Source: JAIMBK01 sp040755975
GTDB taxonomy: Bacteria; Bacillota; Desulfotomaculia; Desulfotomaculales; Nap2-2B
Assembly: GCA_040755975.1 (NCBI GenBank)
Contig: JBFLZY010000004.1
Span: 24,978 to 88,977 of the forward strand
Direction of reading: 5' to 3'
Length of the DNA: 64,000 nucleotides
A model generated the notes under the pieces. The model saw only the letters and a program-made list of their open reading frames with translations. It was not told where the DNA came from and searched no databases. Position numbers and translations under genes: made by a program. This document shows, one piece after another, positions 8,844 through 17,494 of this stretch. Positions within the stretch are counted from its first letter, which is position 1. Each line of letters starts with the position of its first letter.

Positions 8844-10892
8844 CTAACCCTCCGCCGTCTTTTCCAGGGCTACCTTGACAACGTCGTAAGCCTTAGCCGC
8901 TTCTTCGATTGCTACGCCGTCTTCCAGGGTGGTGACGTCTCCCAAGGCCGCTCCGTGGATAACGGCTCTTAACAGTCTGCGCATGATTTTACCGCTTCTC
9001 GTTTTGGGAACAAGGTCGACGAAGGCAATAATTGCATCGGACGCCACGAGGGGGCCGATGGTGCTTCTTAAATGCCCTTTCAACTCTTTGCCAAGCTCTG
9101 AACTCGGGGCGAACCCCTGCTTTAAAACTGTAAACACAAAAGGTATTTCTCCTTTTACGGCATCTGTTTTGCCGATGCAGGCCGCCTCTGCAACCGCCGG
9201 GTGCTTGACCATGGCCGACTCCACTTCCGCCGTGCCGATGCGGTGGCCGGCCACTTTCAGGACGTCGTCGGCCCGGCCCAGCACCCAGATGTAGCCGTCC
9301 GGATCCTTGACGGCGAAATCCCCGGTATAGAAATACATTTTGTCCTTAAACCGCGACCAGTAGGTATCAATATACCGCTGCGGGTTTTTGTACAGGGTCA
9401 TCAACATGCCCGGATAGGGGGAGGTGATCGCCCAGTAGCCCCTTACTCCGGGCGGGCAGGGGTTACCGTCGTCGTCGAGCACTTCCAACGTAACGCCCGG
9501 GAAGGGATAGCCGTTCGTGCCCGGTTTCAGCGGGAATATTTTACCCAGACCAGGATAGTGGCCGGTGAGCATATGCCCGGTTTCGGTCATCCACCAGGTG
9601 CTGGAAGCAACTATATCCTCCCTGCCGACGTACTTGTAATACCACCGGAACGCTTCGGGGTTGATCGGTTCGCCAACTGAATGGGCGATTCTGACGGTGG
9701 AAAGATCGTATTTTTTAACATTTTCTTCGGGGAACTTCATCAGCATCCGGATGGCGGTCGGCGCGGTATAAAAGACGGTTACCCCGTGTCTTTCGACAAT
9801 GCTCCACCAACGGTCGGGCCCCGGAAAGTCGGGAGCTCCTTCGTACATGACGGAAGTCGCGCCCACCATCAGCGGGCCGTAAACGATGTAGGAATGCCCG
9901 GTGACCCAACCGATGTCGGCGGTGCACCAGTAAATGTCGTCATCGCGGAGGTCGAATATGCACTTTGTGGTGGCGTAAAGGCCCACCGCATAGCCGCCTA
10001 CGGAATGTTGAGCTCCTTTTGGCGCCGCCGTCGTTCCCGAAGTGTAGAGAATATAGGAAAAGTCTTCCGAGCCGCACCTTTGGGCCTCTACCAGCACATT
10101 TTTCGAGATTCCCCTGATCAACTCATGATGCCAGATGTCTTTCGCTTCGTTCCAACTCATCTCCTGGCCCGTTCTTCTGACCACCACCACCTTTTCAATC
10201 TCGTGCCCGTTTTGAGCGCAAATCTTGATCGCTTCGTCGACGATGGGTTTAAGAGCCAAAATTTTTCCCCTTCTGTATACCCCGTCGGCGGTAATAATTA
10301 CCCGCGAACCGGCGTCCAGCGCTCTTTGCGCAATCGCCTCGGCGCTGAAGCCGCTGTAGACAATGCTGTGTTTTGCCCCCAGTCTCTGGACGGCCAGCAT
10401 GTACAGGGGCAGCTCCGGGATCATGGGCAAATAAAAAGTTAATATTTCCCCCTTTTGTACATTCAATTTTTCTTTTAGGGCGTAGGCAAAAACATTTGCT
10501 TCCCGGTAAAGATCGTAATATGTAAATTTGCGCACCTCTTTTGGCTGCCGCAAAACCTCGTCCCACGGCTCCCCTTCCCAGATCAAAGCAACCTTGTTCT
10601 TTCTGCCCCGGGCTATTTGCCAGTCCGTATCCAGGTACGCCAGGTTTGTTTCCCCGCCGACGAACCAGCGGTAAAACGGGGGATTACTGTCGTCCAAAAC
10701 TTTATCCCATTTTTTAAACCAGAAAAGCTGGTCGGCCCATTTTCCCCACCATTCTTCTACAGCCTGCTTGTCTTTTACGGTGCTCTCGTAAAATCTTTTA
10801 AAGTCCCCCTTTTCCCAAACCCTGTCCCGCCAGCCGGGTGGAATGATGTTGGTTTCAAATTCGTCGTACACTCTTTCTTCGGTTTTGGACAT
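8844..10892 (-). CDS. AMP-forming acetyl-CoA synthetase (Acs-like)
   Basis: 682 residues, close to the long Acs type. It activates a short acid (probably acetate) through an acyl-AMP to acyl-CoA. Seen: N-terminal WADQLFWFKKWDKVL; the P-loop-like YILYTSGTTAAPKGA near residue 280; YWCTADIGWVTGHSYIVYGPL; STWWMTETGHM near residue 440, whose tryptophan in Acs limits the pocket to short acids; GRADDVLKVAGHRIGTAEVE; and PKTRSGKIMRRLLR, whose lysine is the residue acetylated in Acs-type regulation. ATG with GGAAAGGAGAG before it. Same strand as the symporter; propionate is an alternative substrate. Confidence 0.88.
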   Translation of the reverse strand: MSKTEERVYDEFETNIIPPGWRDRVWEKGDFKRFYESTVKDKQAVEEWWGKWADQLFWFKKWDKVLDDSNPPFYRWFVGGETNLAYLDTDWQIARGRKNKVALIWEGEPWDEVLRQPKEVRKFTYYDLYREANVFAYALKEKLNVQKGEILTFYLPMIPELPLYMLAVQRLGAKHSIVYSGFSAEAIAQRALDAGSRVIITADGVYRRGKILALKPIVDEAIKICAQNGHEIEKVVVVRRTGQEMSWNEAKDIWHHELIRGISKNVLVEAQRCGSEDFSYILYTSGTTAAPKGAQHSVGGYAVGLYATTKCIFDLRDDDIYWCTADIGWVTGHSYIVYGPLMVGATSVMYEGAPDFPGPDRWWSIVERHGVTVFYTAPTAIRMLMKFPEENVKKYDLSTVRIAHSVGEPINPEAFRWYYKYVGREDIVASSTWWMTETGHMLTGHYPGLGKIFPLKPGTNGYPFPGVTLEVLDDDGNPCPPGVRGYWAITSPYPGMLMTLYKNPQRYIDTYWSRFKDKMYFYTGDFAVKDPDGYIWVLGRADDVLKVAGHRIGTAEVESAMVKHPAVAEAACIGKTDAVKGEIPFVFTVLKQGFAPSSELGKELKGHLRSTIGPLVASDAIIAFVDLVPKTRSGKIMRRLLRAVIHGAALGDVTTLEDGVAIEEAAKAYDVVKVALEKTAEG

Positions 10893-11155
10893 TTTATCTC
10901 TCCTTTCCTAACATTTTTCCGGCTTTGGAAAAATTCCACCACTAGACCTGCCGCCTGATCACCCTAACCTCTTCTCCGCTGAACACCTCCTGTTTTTTTT
11001 CCGGATTTTTTAAGACAACGTTCTTATAAATTTTAGCCAATTTATTGTTTAAAATTAAGAACTTTTCGCTTAGTTGCTATATTTGGACACTAAATGGTCA
11101 AAAAAAAAGTTTAATGGTATCATAATATGAAACAGTGTTTTGGAAGATATTCTAC
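10893..11155. other. Leader/promoter region of the acs-symporter unit
   Basis: Between the Acs start and the terminator of the upstream ligase there is about 260 bases without a gene. It is AT-rich toward 11000-11130 and contains an imperfect inverted pair, TTGGAC and GGTCAA, at about 11082-11099, which could be part of an operator or of the minus-strand promoter. I cannot assign a promoter with confidence. Confidence 0.35.
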
Positions 11156-11184
11156 AAGAAAAAAAGAGGGTTTCAAGACCCCCT
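11156..11184 (-). terminator. Intrinsic terminator after AcsA-type ligase
   Basis: On the minus strand AGGGGGT, a short loop and ACCCTCT form a 7-base-pair stem (one G-U pair), followed by a run of seven T. It lies about 40 bases after the stop of the ligase gene at 11222. It separates the IclR-AcsA transcript from the downstream Acs-symporter unit. Confidence 0.75.
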
Positions 11185-11221
11185 TCCGACCGTTGGCTGA
11201 TTATGGTAAAATAGATGACAA

Positions 11222-12934
11222 TTATTCGTCCAGAGTAGGCAGACTTTCCATGGGAATGCCGATTTCGCGCGCCTTTAGCACGCGGCGCATAATCTTGCCG
11301 CTCTTTGTGCGCGGGAGGCTTTCGACCACCTCAATTTCTTCAGGCACTAAATGGGAGGCCAGGGTATTGGCGATAAAGTTTTGAATATCGCGTTCCAACT
11401 TTTCCGACCAGACATGGCCGGGGCGCAGAAGCACAAACGCTTTGATTTTTTCCCCGCGCAGCATGTCCGGCTTGCCAATGACGCCGGCCTCCAAAACTGC
11501 CGGATGCTCGGCAAGTTTGCTTTCAATTTCAAAAGGCCCCACCCGTTCGCCGGCCGTTTTGATAACGTCGTCGGCCCGCCCCTGGAACCAGAAGTAGCCG
11601 TCGGCGTCACGGTAGGCGAGGTCGCCGCTTAAGTACCAGGGCGGCAGGCGGAAATATTCCTGGTACTTTTCCGGATCGTTCCATATATTGCGCATCATGG
11701 CGGGCCACCCTTTTTTCACGGCCAGCTGCCCCATTTCCAGAGGAGGCAGTTCCTGCCCCTGCTCATTTATAATGGTTGCGTAAACCCCGGGGATCGGTTT
11801 GCCCATGGAACCCGGTTTTACGGGAAGACAGGGAAAGTTGGCAATTATGTGTGCCCCTGTTTCGGTCATCCACCAGGTATCGTGCACGGTTAAGCCAAAT
11901 TTCTGCTGGACCCAGCGGATTACCATCGGGTTTAGCGGTTCGCCGGCACTTAAAATGTGGCGGAGCGAAGAAAGGTTGTAGTTGTGCATTAGATTATCCC
12001 CCGCAGCAATTAGCTTGCGGATAGAAGTGGGCGTGGTATACCAGATGCTGACCTTGTATTTTTCTATGATGGTATACCATTTTTCCGCCTTAAATTCGCC
12101 GCCGTAGATTACGGAGGTCGCGCCGTTTAATAAAGGTGCCCAGATGCCGTAGGAAATGCCGGTTACCCAGGACGGGTCGGCCGTGCACCAGTAAATGTCC
12201 CCTTCTTGTAAATCAAGCACCCACTTGCCGGTTTGATAATATTGGAGGGCTCCTTCGTGGACGTGCAAGGCCCCTTTTGGTTTGCCCGTAGAACCGGAAG
12301 TGTACATGAGCAGCATTGGCTCGTCCCGCTCAACCCATTCTACCGCCTGTTTTTCATCGCCCCGGGCAAGGGCGGCTTGCCACTCTATATCGCCGCTGTT
12401 CTTGTTCCCTCCCGTTACGATTACTTGCTTTAACGAAGGTAGTTGCCCCGTATTAATGCGCTGCCGCAGAAAAGGGGTGGTGATGACGGCGGTCGGTTCG
12501 CTATCCTGCAAGATGTCATTCACGGCCCCGCTCATGTAACCTTCGTAGAGGGGTATGGCCACAGCGCCGATTTTTACAATGGCCAGGAAACTGATGTAAA
12601 ATTCCGGACTACGCGGTAAAAAAAGAACAATCCGGTCTTTTTTTTCAATTCCCATTTTCTTCAACGCGTTTCCGAAACAATTTGAAAGCTTAAATAAGTC
12701 ATTATATGTATAAAATTCTCGCCGAAAGAAATCATCATAAATAATTGCTATTTTTTCTCCTTTTCCTGAAAACACGTGCCGGTCGACGCAGGAGAAGACA
12801 ATGTTGACTTTACCGGCATTCGTCCAGCCGAGCTCTTTTTCTGCGTCGGTCCAGCGAAAGCGGGCATAAGCTTGTTCGTAATCTTCTAAATTCGGCTTCT
12901 TCCCGGGAGTATTTTCCTTGGGCTTTCCCCGCAT
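11222..12934 (-). CDS. acsA: AMP-forming acyl-CoA synthetase, B. subtilis AcsA type
   Basis: 570 residues, the size of Bacillus AcsA and shorter than the neighbouring Acs. Motifs: MLLMYTSGSTGKPKGALHVHEG near residue 210; YWCTADPSWVTGISYGIWAPL; HDTWWMTETGAHI near residue 370; GRADDVIKTAGERVGPFEIES; and PRTKSGKIMRRVLKA at the end. It makes acetyl-CoA (or a similar short acyl-CoA) from the acid, ATP and CoA. I chose ATG 12934 because AAGGAAGGGG precedes it; a GTG at 12952 has no such site. The IclR gene ends 19 bases upstream, so the two are probably one transcript. The exact acid is not certain. Confidence 0.87.
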   Translation of the reverse strand: MRGKPKENTPGKKPNLEDYEQAYARFRWTDAEKELGWTNAGKVNIVFSCVDRHVFSGKGEKIAIIYDDFFRREFYTYNDLFKLSNCFGNALKKMGIEKKDRIVLFLPRSPEFYISFLAIVKIGAVAIPLYEGYMSGAVNDILQDSEPTAVITTPFLRQRINTGQLPSLKQVIVTGGNKNSGDIEWQAALARGDEKQAVEWVERDEPMLLMYTSGSTGKPKGALHVHEGALQYYQTGKWVLDLQEGDIYWCTADPSWVTGISYGIWAPLLNGATSVIYGGEFKAEKWYTIIEKYKVSIWYTTPTSIRKLIAAGDNLMHNYNLSSLRHILSAGEPLNPMVIRWVQQKFGLTVHDTWWMTETGAHIIANFPCLPVKPGSMGKPIPGVYATIINEQGQELPPLEMGQLAVKKGWPAMMRNIWNDPEKYQEYFRLPPWYLSGDLAYRDADGYFWFQGRADDVIKTAGERVGPFEIESKLAEHPAVLEAGVIGKPDMLRGEKIKAFVLLRPGHVWSEKLERDIQNFIANTLASHLVPEEIEVVESLPRTKSGKIMRRVLKAREIGIPMESLPTLDE

Positions 12935-12953
12935 GAGAACCCCTTCCTTCACA

Positions 12954-13775
12954 TTATAAATTAAAAGAACTTACGGAACTCGTCTCCGGCTGATATTTTG
13001 CCAGTCGCAGGCGGTAACCCAGCCGTTCGGAGATGGACTCGCAAGCCTCTTTCAGTACTGTAACGAGCCTTCCTATTCTTTCCAGCGTAAGCCGGGAAGT
13101 AGGACCGGATATGCTCAGGGCGGCAATTGCCTTGCCGGAATGATCGAAGATCGGCGCCGCGATGCTGCGCATGCCTTCCACCAGTTCCTCGGCATTGATG
13201 GCGTAACCCTGCAGACGCACTTTTTCTAAATGAGAAAGCATGTATTCGAGGTCGGTAATGGTATTTACGGTATGCTGGGGCATTCCCTGCGTTTCCAGGA
13301 TATAAATGACTTCTTCCCGCGGCAGGTAGGCCAACAATACTTTTCCCTCGGCCGTACAGTGTACCTGGGCGCGGAGACCCAGGTTAACCGTAACCACCTC
13401 CGGCGAGCGATCTCTCTCGACGATAACTATTTCTCCACCGTCCAGTACGGCCAACTGGGCCGTTTCCCGGGATATTTCCACCAGCTCACGCAGATAAGGC
13501 ACCGCTTCCTTGCGGAAATCCAGGTTTTCTAAAATTTCCAAACCGAGCAGCATCACTTTTCTGCCGAGCTTATAGCGTTCGGTCAGGGAATCCTGTTCTA
13601 CGTATCCAAAGGCAGAGAGGGTAGATAAAAGGCGGTGGACGGTGCTTTTATGTAAACGGAGCACCTGGCTGAGTTCGGTAACACCCAGACCCTGAGGCCT
13701 TCGGGCCAGGCTCTCTAAGATAGCCAGCGCCCGCTCAATAGAATGTACTGTGTAGTCCGGCCCCTTTTCGGACAA
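12954..13775 (-). CDS. IclR family transcriptional regulator
   Basis: 273 residues. N-terminal winged helix-turn-helix (about residues 10-70: SIERALAILESLARRPQGLGVTE and LHKSTVHRLLSTLSAFGYVEQD), then an effector-binding domain (about 80-255) with VHCTAEGKVLLAYLP, AEELVEGMRSIAAPIFDHSGKAIAALS and SRLTLERIG. IclR proteins bind small organic acids and control catabolic genes. It starts at TTG behind GGGAGGTGAAACAGA and is the first gene of a unit with AcsA, so it probably controls acetate/monocarboxylate activation and uptake here (inference from position). Confidence 0.92.
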   Translation of the reverse strand: MSEKGPDYTVHSIERALAILESLARRPQGLGVTELSQVLRLHKSTVHRLLSTLSAFGYVEQDSLTERYKLGRKVMLLGLEILENLDFRKEAVPYLRELVEISRETAQLAVLDGGEIVIVERDRSPEVVTVNLGLRAQVHCTAEGKVLLAYLPREEVIYILETQGMPQHTVNTITDLEYMLSHLEKVRLQGYAINAEELVEGMRSIAAPIFDHSGKAIAALSISGPTSRLTLERIGRLVTVLKEACESISERLGYRLRLAKYQPETSSVSSFNL

Positions 13776-13936
13776 TCTGTTTCACCTCCCAGCCGGCGCT
13801 ATTTTTCGTGGGATGGTTAATGTAATTTTATCAAACATTGATTAGTTTTTAAAGAAAAAATTTTATAACTACTCACAAGAAATAAACGGACGGAATCATG
13901 CTTCCTACCTTACGTAACACCCATCTTACTTGGCAC

Positions 13937-13965
13937 TTGACGTTTGTACCGGCGCTGTGTATAAT
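13937..13965 (+). promoter_or_regulatory. Sigma-A type promoter of the infC operon
   Basis: TTGACG (13937-13942), a 17-base spacer and TATAAT (13960-13965) match the vegetative consensus nearly perfectly. Transcription would begin near 13972, giving a leader of about 145 bases before infC. Confidence 0.85.
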
Positions 13966-13971
13966 TTAGGC

Positions 13972-14118
13972 GTGGTATTTCCAACAAGCAGAAGCCATCC
14001 GCTTCTCACCTTATGGCGCCCCCTGGTTGTCGATAAGGTTGTCTTCAGAAGAACTTTAAGATTTAGCGGGTGGAGTATGCCCGCTTTTATTATTGGAAAT
14101 ATTTGGAGGTGATATGGT
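13972..14118 (+). promoter_or_regulatory. infC-rpmI-rplT leader with attenuator (L20-leader type)
   Basis: The leader can form ACCTTAT/ATAAGGT (about 14010-14041) and a terminator-like hairpin AGCGGG (14065-14070) / CCCGCT (14080-14085) followed by a T-rich stretch. In Bacillota this operon is repressed by its own product L20 binding the leader and promoting termination. The position and the terminator fit that mechanism. I did not model the L20 binding site. Confidence 0.65.
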
Positions 14119-14658
14119 ATTACCAAAAATTTGCGGGTAAATGAGGAAATCCGGGCAAAAGAAGTAAGGGTTATTGACGTCAACGGGAATCAGTTGGGAA
14201 TCATGCCGATTGCTGCTGCTTTGCGCCTTGCCGAGGAAAAAGAGCTCGATCTGGTTGAGGTTGCCCCCCAGGCCAAGCCGCCCGTATGCCGCCTGATGGA
14301 TTACGGCAAGTTCAAATACGAGCAAAGCAAGCGCGAAAAGGAAGCCAAAAAGAAGCAGCGGGTTATTAACGTCAAAGAGGTAAAAATGAGGCTGAATATT
14401 GAAGATCACGATTTTCTGGTCAAGGCAAAATCTGCCGAGCGCTTTTTAAGAGACGGCGACAAGGTAAAAGCGACCATTATGTTTCGCGGCCGGGAGATTG
14501 TTCATACCCAGCTGGGGCAGGTGTTACTGAGCCGCCTGGCCGAGCACGTCAAAGATATTTCCACCGTCGAGCGGCAGCCGAAACTGGAAGGAAAAAATAT
14601 GATTATGATCCTTGCCCCCCGGCAGGAAATCCGGCAGGAGTTGAGGCAGGAGCAGTGA
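14119..14658 (+). CDS. infC: Translation initiation factor IF-3 (ATT start codon)
   Basis: 179 residues. IF-3 binds the 30S subunit, checks the start codon and prevents early subunit joining. The N-domain begins with the family sequence (M)TKNLRVNEEIRAKEVRVI; RLMDYGKFKYEQSKREKEAKKKQ leads into the linker, and the C-domain contains KVKATIMFRGREIVHTQLG. The frame has no ATG or GTG at the conserved start. GGAGGTGAT ends 5 bases before ATT at 14119, and this ATT gives the family N-terminus. ATT is the known unusual start of infC in several bacteria, where it allows IF-3 to repress itself. A TTG at 14131 would lose four conserved residues and the SD spacing. Confidence 0.93.
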   Translation: MTKNLRVNEEIRAKEVRVIDVNGNQLGIMPIAAALRLAEEKELDLVEVAPQAKPPVCRLMDYGKFKYEQSKREKEAKKKQRVINVKEVKMRLNIEDHDFLVKAKSAERFLRDGDKVKATIMFRGREIVHTQLGQVLLSRLAEHVKDISTVERQPKLEGKNMIMILAPRQEIRQELRQEQ

Positions 14659-14758
14659 AAAGGGGCACCAGGCAAACCAGACTTAAAGGCACAAGGCACA
14701 AGTGAAGCTTTTTTGTTTCCAACCGCAGGCAACAGGCTTTTTTAGGGAGGTACTTTTG

Positions 14759-14953
14759 ATGCCGAAAATCAAAACTCACCGGGGCGCCGCCAAGCGTTTT
14801 AAGAAGACGGCGACCAAAAAAATTAAAGCTTCCCATGCTTTTCACAGCCATTTACTGGGCAAAAAAACGGCGCACCGGAAACGCCGTCTCCGGAAGGCAA
14901 CGATCGTCAACCCGGTCGATGCGAAAAGGATCAAACGCTTATTGCCCTATTGA
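14759..14953 (+). CDS. rpmI: 50S ribosomal protein L35
   Basis: 64 residues, very basic, with the family start MPKIKTHRGAAKRFKKTA and the end KRIKRLLPY. Component of the large ribosomal subunit. ATG with GGGAGGTACTTTTG before it. It lies 100 bases after infC; that gap contains a degenerate AGGCACAAGGCACAAG repeat. It belongs to the conserved infC-rpmI-rplT operon. Confidence 0.97.
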   Translation: MPKIKTHRGAAKRFKKTATKKIKASHAFHSHLLGKKTAHRKRRLRKATIVNPVDAKRIKRLLPY

Positions 14954-14973
14954 TATAACGGGAGGAGATTATT

Positions 14974-15327
14974 ATGCCGCGGGTGAAAAGCAGTGTTGTT
15001 TCGCGAAAGAGACATAAAAAAATTTTAAAGCTGGCCAAAGGTTACTACGGGGCAAAAAGCAAGCTTTACCGGGTAGCCAAACAGCAGGTAATGAAATCCC
15101 TGGCTTACGCTTACCGCGACCGCAAAGCAAGAAAAAGAGATTTTCGCAAGCTCTGGATCGCGCGGATTAATGCTGCCGCTCGCCAAAACGGCATTTCGTA
15201 CAGCCGTTTTATGAACGGCCTGCGGAAGGCCGGTGTGAACATCAACCGGAAAATGCTCGCCGACCTGGCGGTAAAAGATGCGCAGGCATTTGGACAACTG
15301 GTGGAGGTAGCCAAGTCCAGGCTTTAA
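14974..15327 (+). CDS. rplT: 50S ribosomal protein L20
   Basis: 117 residues with the family start MPRVKSSVVSRKRHKKILKLAKGYYG (only part of this is needed to recognise it) and the core YRDRKARKRDFRKLWI and RINAAARQNG. It binds 23S rRNA early in assembly and, in Bacillota, also binds its own operon leader as a repressor. ATG with GGGAGGAG upstream, 20 bases after rpmI. Confidence 0.97.
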   Translation: MPRVKSSVVSRKRHKKILKLAKGYYGAKSKLYRVAKQQVMKSLAYAYRDRKARKRDFRKLWIARINAAARQNGISYSRFMNGLRKAGVNINRKMLADLAVKDAQAFGQLVEVAKSRL

Positions 15328-15455
15328 ACAGGCACAAAGTGAGCAAATTTCACCCGTACCTGTTCAGCATCGTTTCATCTTTTATCCTTAGATCGATAAA
15401 CTCTGACGTCCGACATCCGATGTCTGAAGATCATTTGCCGGGGCTGGTTTTTTAG

Positions 15456-16823
15456 GTGGCGGAAATTATTGAAAAGGGCAGAAAGTTCTCTTTTGTTGTC
15501 CAGGAGCGGAAGTTGCAGTTTAGCCCGCCCAAAGTTCTCATGGCCGGGTTTGCCACGATAATTTTTATTGGCGCCGCGTTGCTTTGTCTGCCTTTTGCTT
15601 CTGCTTCCGGTCAACCTGCTGATGTGTTGACGGCCCTTTTTACGGCCACCTCGGCTGTGTGCGTGACCGGTCTAGTGGTGGTCGATACAGGAACGCACTG
15701 GTCTTTTTGGGGACAGTTGATTATTTTAATTTTAATCCAGACCGGCGGCCTGGGCTTTATGACCATGGCCACGTTGTTTTTTCTACTCATGGGCAAACGG
15801 ATTGGTTTAAAAGAACGGATGCTGATTAAGGAGTCGTTAAATCAGGTTAATGTTGCCGGCGTGGTGAGTTTGGTCAGGGCTGTTTTGATCTTTACCTTTG
15901 TCACCGAAGGAGTTTTTGCTTTCGTCCTTTCCTGGCGTTTTTTTTATGATGTTGGTTGGCCGCGCTGTTTGTGGTGGGGGGTGTTTCATTCCGTTTCGGC
16001 TTTTAACAATGCCGGCTTTGACATTTTCGGGGGGTTTCGGAGTTTAACTGCCTACGTAAATGATCCGGTAGTTGTTTTTTCCGTAACTACCCTGATTATT
16101 CTTGGCGGTATAGGTTTTTCCGTGGTCGTCAATATATATAAATGGAAAGAACGCAGACTTTCCGTCCATTCCCGGCTGGCGTTGCTGATCACCGTGCTTT
16201 TAATTGGTAGCGGCTTTTTTTTATTTTTGCTTCTGGAATGGTCGCACGGGCTGGGCCACCTTTCCTTGCCGGGTAAATTTTTGGGCGCCTATTTTCAATC
16301 GGTAACTCCCCGGACGGCAGGTTTTAATACCGTAGAAATCGGCAGTTTACGTTCGGCCACCCAGTTTTTGCTGATTATCTTCATGTTTATCGGTGCTTCC
16401 CCTGGCTCGACGGGAGGAGGAATAAAAACAACGACTTTCGGTTTGCTGGTCATCGCGGCATGGTCGCTGGCCAGGGGCAAGGAAGATGCGGAGGTTATGC
16501 GCCGGCGCATACTCTCCGAGCAGGTGTATAAGGCGTTGGCAGTCTCTTTGCTGGCCGTGAGCTTGGTTACTGTTACCACCCTGATTCTCAATGTTACAGA
16601 GCAGGCAGATTTTCTCACCATCTTTTTTGAAGCTGTTTCTGCTTTTGGGACAGTGGGTTTAAGCATGGGTTTGACTCCGCACCTTTCTGCTGTCGGGCGC
16701 CTGATCGTTATTTTGACAATGTTTACCGGGCGCCTGGGGCCGTTGACTTTAGTTTTTGCCCTTGCGCAGCGGAAGAAAAAAGCTTTTCTCCGGTACCCCG
16801 AAGAAAAAATATTAATTGGGTAG
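15456..16823 (+). CDS. ktrB: Potassium uptake channel subunit KtrB/TrkH family
   Basis: 455 residues with the four M1-P-M2 repeats of Trk/Ktr/HKT transporters. Pore-loop signatures visible are TSAVCVTGLVVVDTG (first repeat), SAFNNAGFDIFGGF (second), TPRTAGFNTVEIG (third) and SAFGTVGLSMGLT (fourth); GASPGSTGGGIKTTTFG follows the third. The subunit forms the membrane pore for K+ uptake, usually coupled to Na+. The start is GTG; its ribosome binding site is poor. The gating partner KtrA follows 10 bases later. The size fits KtrB. Confidence 0.93.
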   Translation: MAEIIEKGRKFSFVVQERKLQFSPPKVLMAGFATIIFIGAALLCLPFASASGQPADVLTALFTATSAVCVTGLVVVDTGTHWSFWGQLIILILIQTGGLGFMTMATLFFLLMGKRIGLKERMLIKESLNQVNVAGVVSLVRAVLIFTFVTEGVFAFVLSWRFFYDVGWPRCLWWGVFHSVSAFNNAGFDIFGGFRSLTAYVNDPVVVFSVTTLIILGGIGFSVVVNIYKWKERRLSVHSRLALLITVLLIGSGFFLFLLLEWSHGLGHLSLPGKFLGAYFQSVTPRTAGFNTVEIGSLRSATQFLLIIFMFIGASPGSTGGGIKTTTFGLLVIAAWSLARGKEDAEVMRRRILSEQVYKALAVSLLAVSLVTVTTLILNVTEQADFLTIFFEAVSAFGTVGLSMGLTPHLSAVGRLIVILTMFTGRLGPLTLVFALAQRKKKAFLRYPEEKILIG

Positions 16824-16833
16824 GGAAAGGGAT

Positions 16834-17478
16834 ATGTTGCAATTTGCCGTCATTGGTCTGGGACGGTTTGGATCTAGCGTCGCCAGAACGCTTTCCCGGA
16901 TGGGTTACGAGGTTCTGGCCGTGGATGTCGATGCCGATAAAGTAAATGATATCACCGACGAGGTTACCTACGCCGTCCAAGTCGACGCCATGGAGGAAGA
17001 AGCCCTCAAATCGTTGGGCCTGCGTAATTTTGACGTGGTCGTTGTGGCGATTGGTCAAGAAATCAAAGCCAGTATTCTGGTAACGGTGATGCTCAAAGAA
17101 ATGGGCGTGCCCAAAATAGTGGCCAAAGCCAATGACGAGTTGCACGGCAGGGTTTTGCAAAAGGTGGGTGCCGATGTGGTGGTTTTTCCTGAACGCGACA
17201 TGGGGGTGCGGCTGGCCCATACTCTCGTTTCCAGAAATATTTTAGATCAAATTCACCTCTCTCTGGATTACAGCATTGTCGAAGTGGTTACGCCGGCCAA
17301 ATTTATTGGGAAAACCCTTGAAGAGTCGGCGCTGCGCCAGAAATACGGAGTGACCGTTTTGGCCATCCGCCGCGGGGAGGATATTATCATTTCGCCGGGC
17401 GCCCGCCAGGTTATCCAGGAGGGGGATGTGCTGGTGGCCATCGGCCGCGACGACAGGCTAAAACAGTTGGGTGAGTGA
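16834..17478 (+). CDS. ktrA: Potassium uptake regulatory subunit KtrA/TrkA (RCK) family
   Basis: 214 residues. An N-terminal Rossmann RCK_N domain shows FAVIGLGRFGSSVARTLSRMG with the nucleotide-binding GxGxxG and an acidic residue after the second strand (VLAVDVD). A C-terminal RCK_C domain runs from about residue 135. The ring it forms gates KtrB in response to ATP/ADP or NAD(H); in Bacillota the RCK_C part can bind c-di-AMP (family knowledge). ATG 16834 is chosen because AGGGAAAGGG precedes it. It is directly downstream of ktrB. Confidence 0.93.
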   Translation: MLQFAVIGLGRFGSSVARTLSRMGYEVLAVDVDADKVNDITDEVTYAVQVDAMEEEALKSLGLRNFDVVVVAIGQEIKASILVTVMLKEMGVPKIVAKANDELHGRVLQKVGADVVVFPERDMGVRLAHTLVSRNILDQIHLSLDYSIVEVVTPAKFIGKTLEESALRQKYGVTVLAIRRGEDIIISPGARQVIQEGDVLVAIGRDDRLKQLGE

Positions 17479-17494
17479 ACATAAGGAGGATTCT

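Noticed and set aside
9681..10442. 253-codon plus-strand frame opposite the Acs gene
   Set aside because: Antisense to a gene with all Acs motifs; no SD and no protein-like pattern.
11127..11384. 85-codon plus-strand frame between the two ligases
   Set aside because: It covers a minus-strand terminator and the end of the AcsA-type gene; no SD.
15328..15455. Possible c-di-AMP (ydaO/yuaA) riboswitch before ktrB
   Set aside because: The region is too short and lacks the conserved core; it holds only degenerate repeats.
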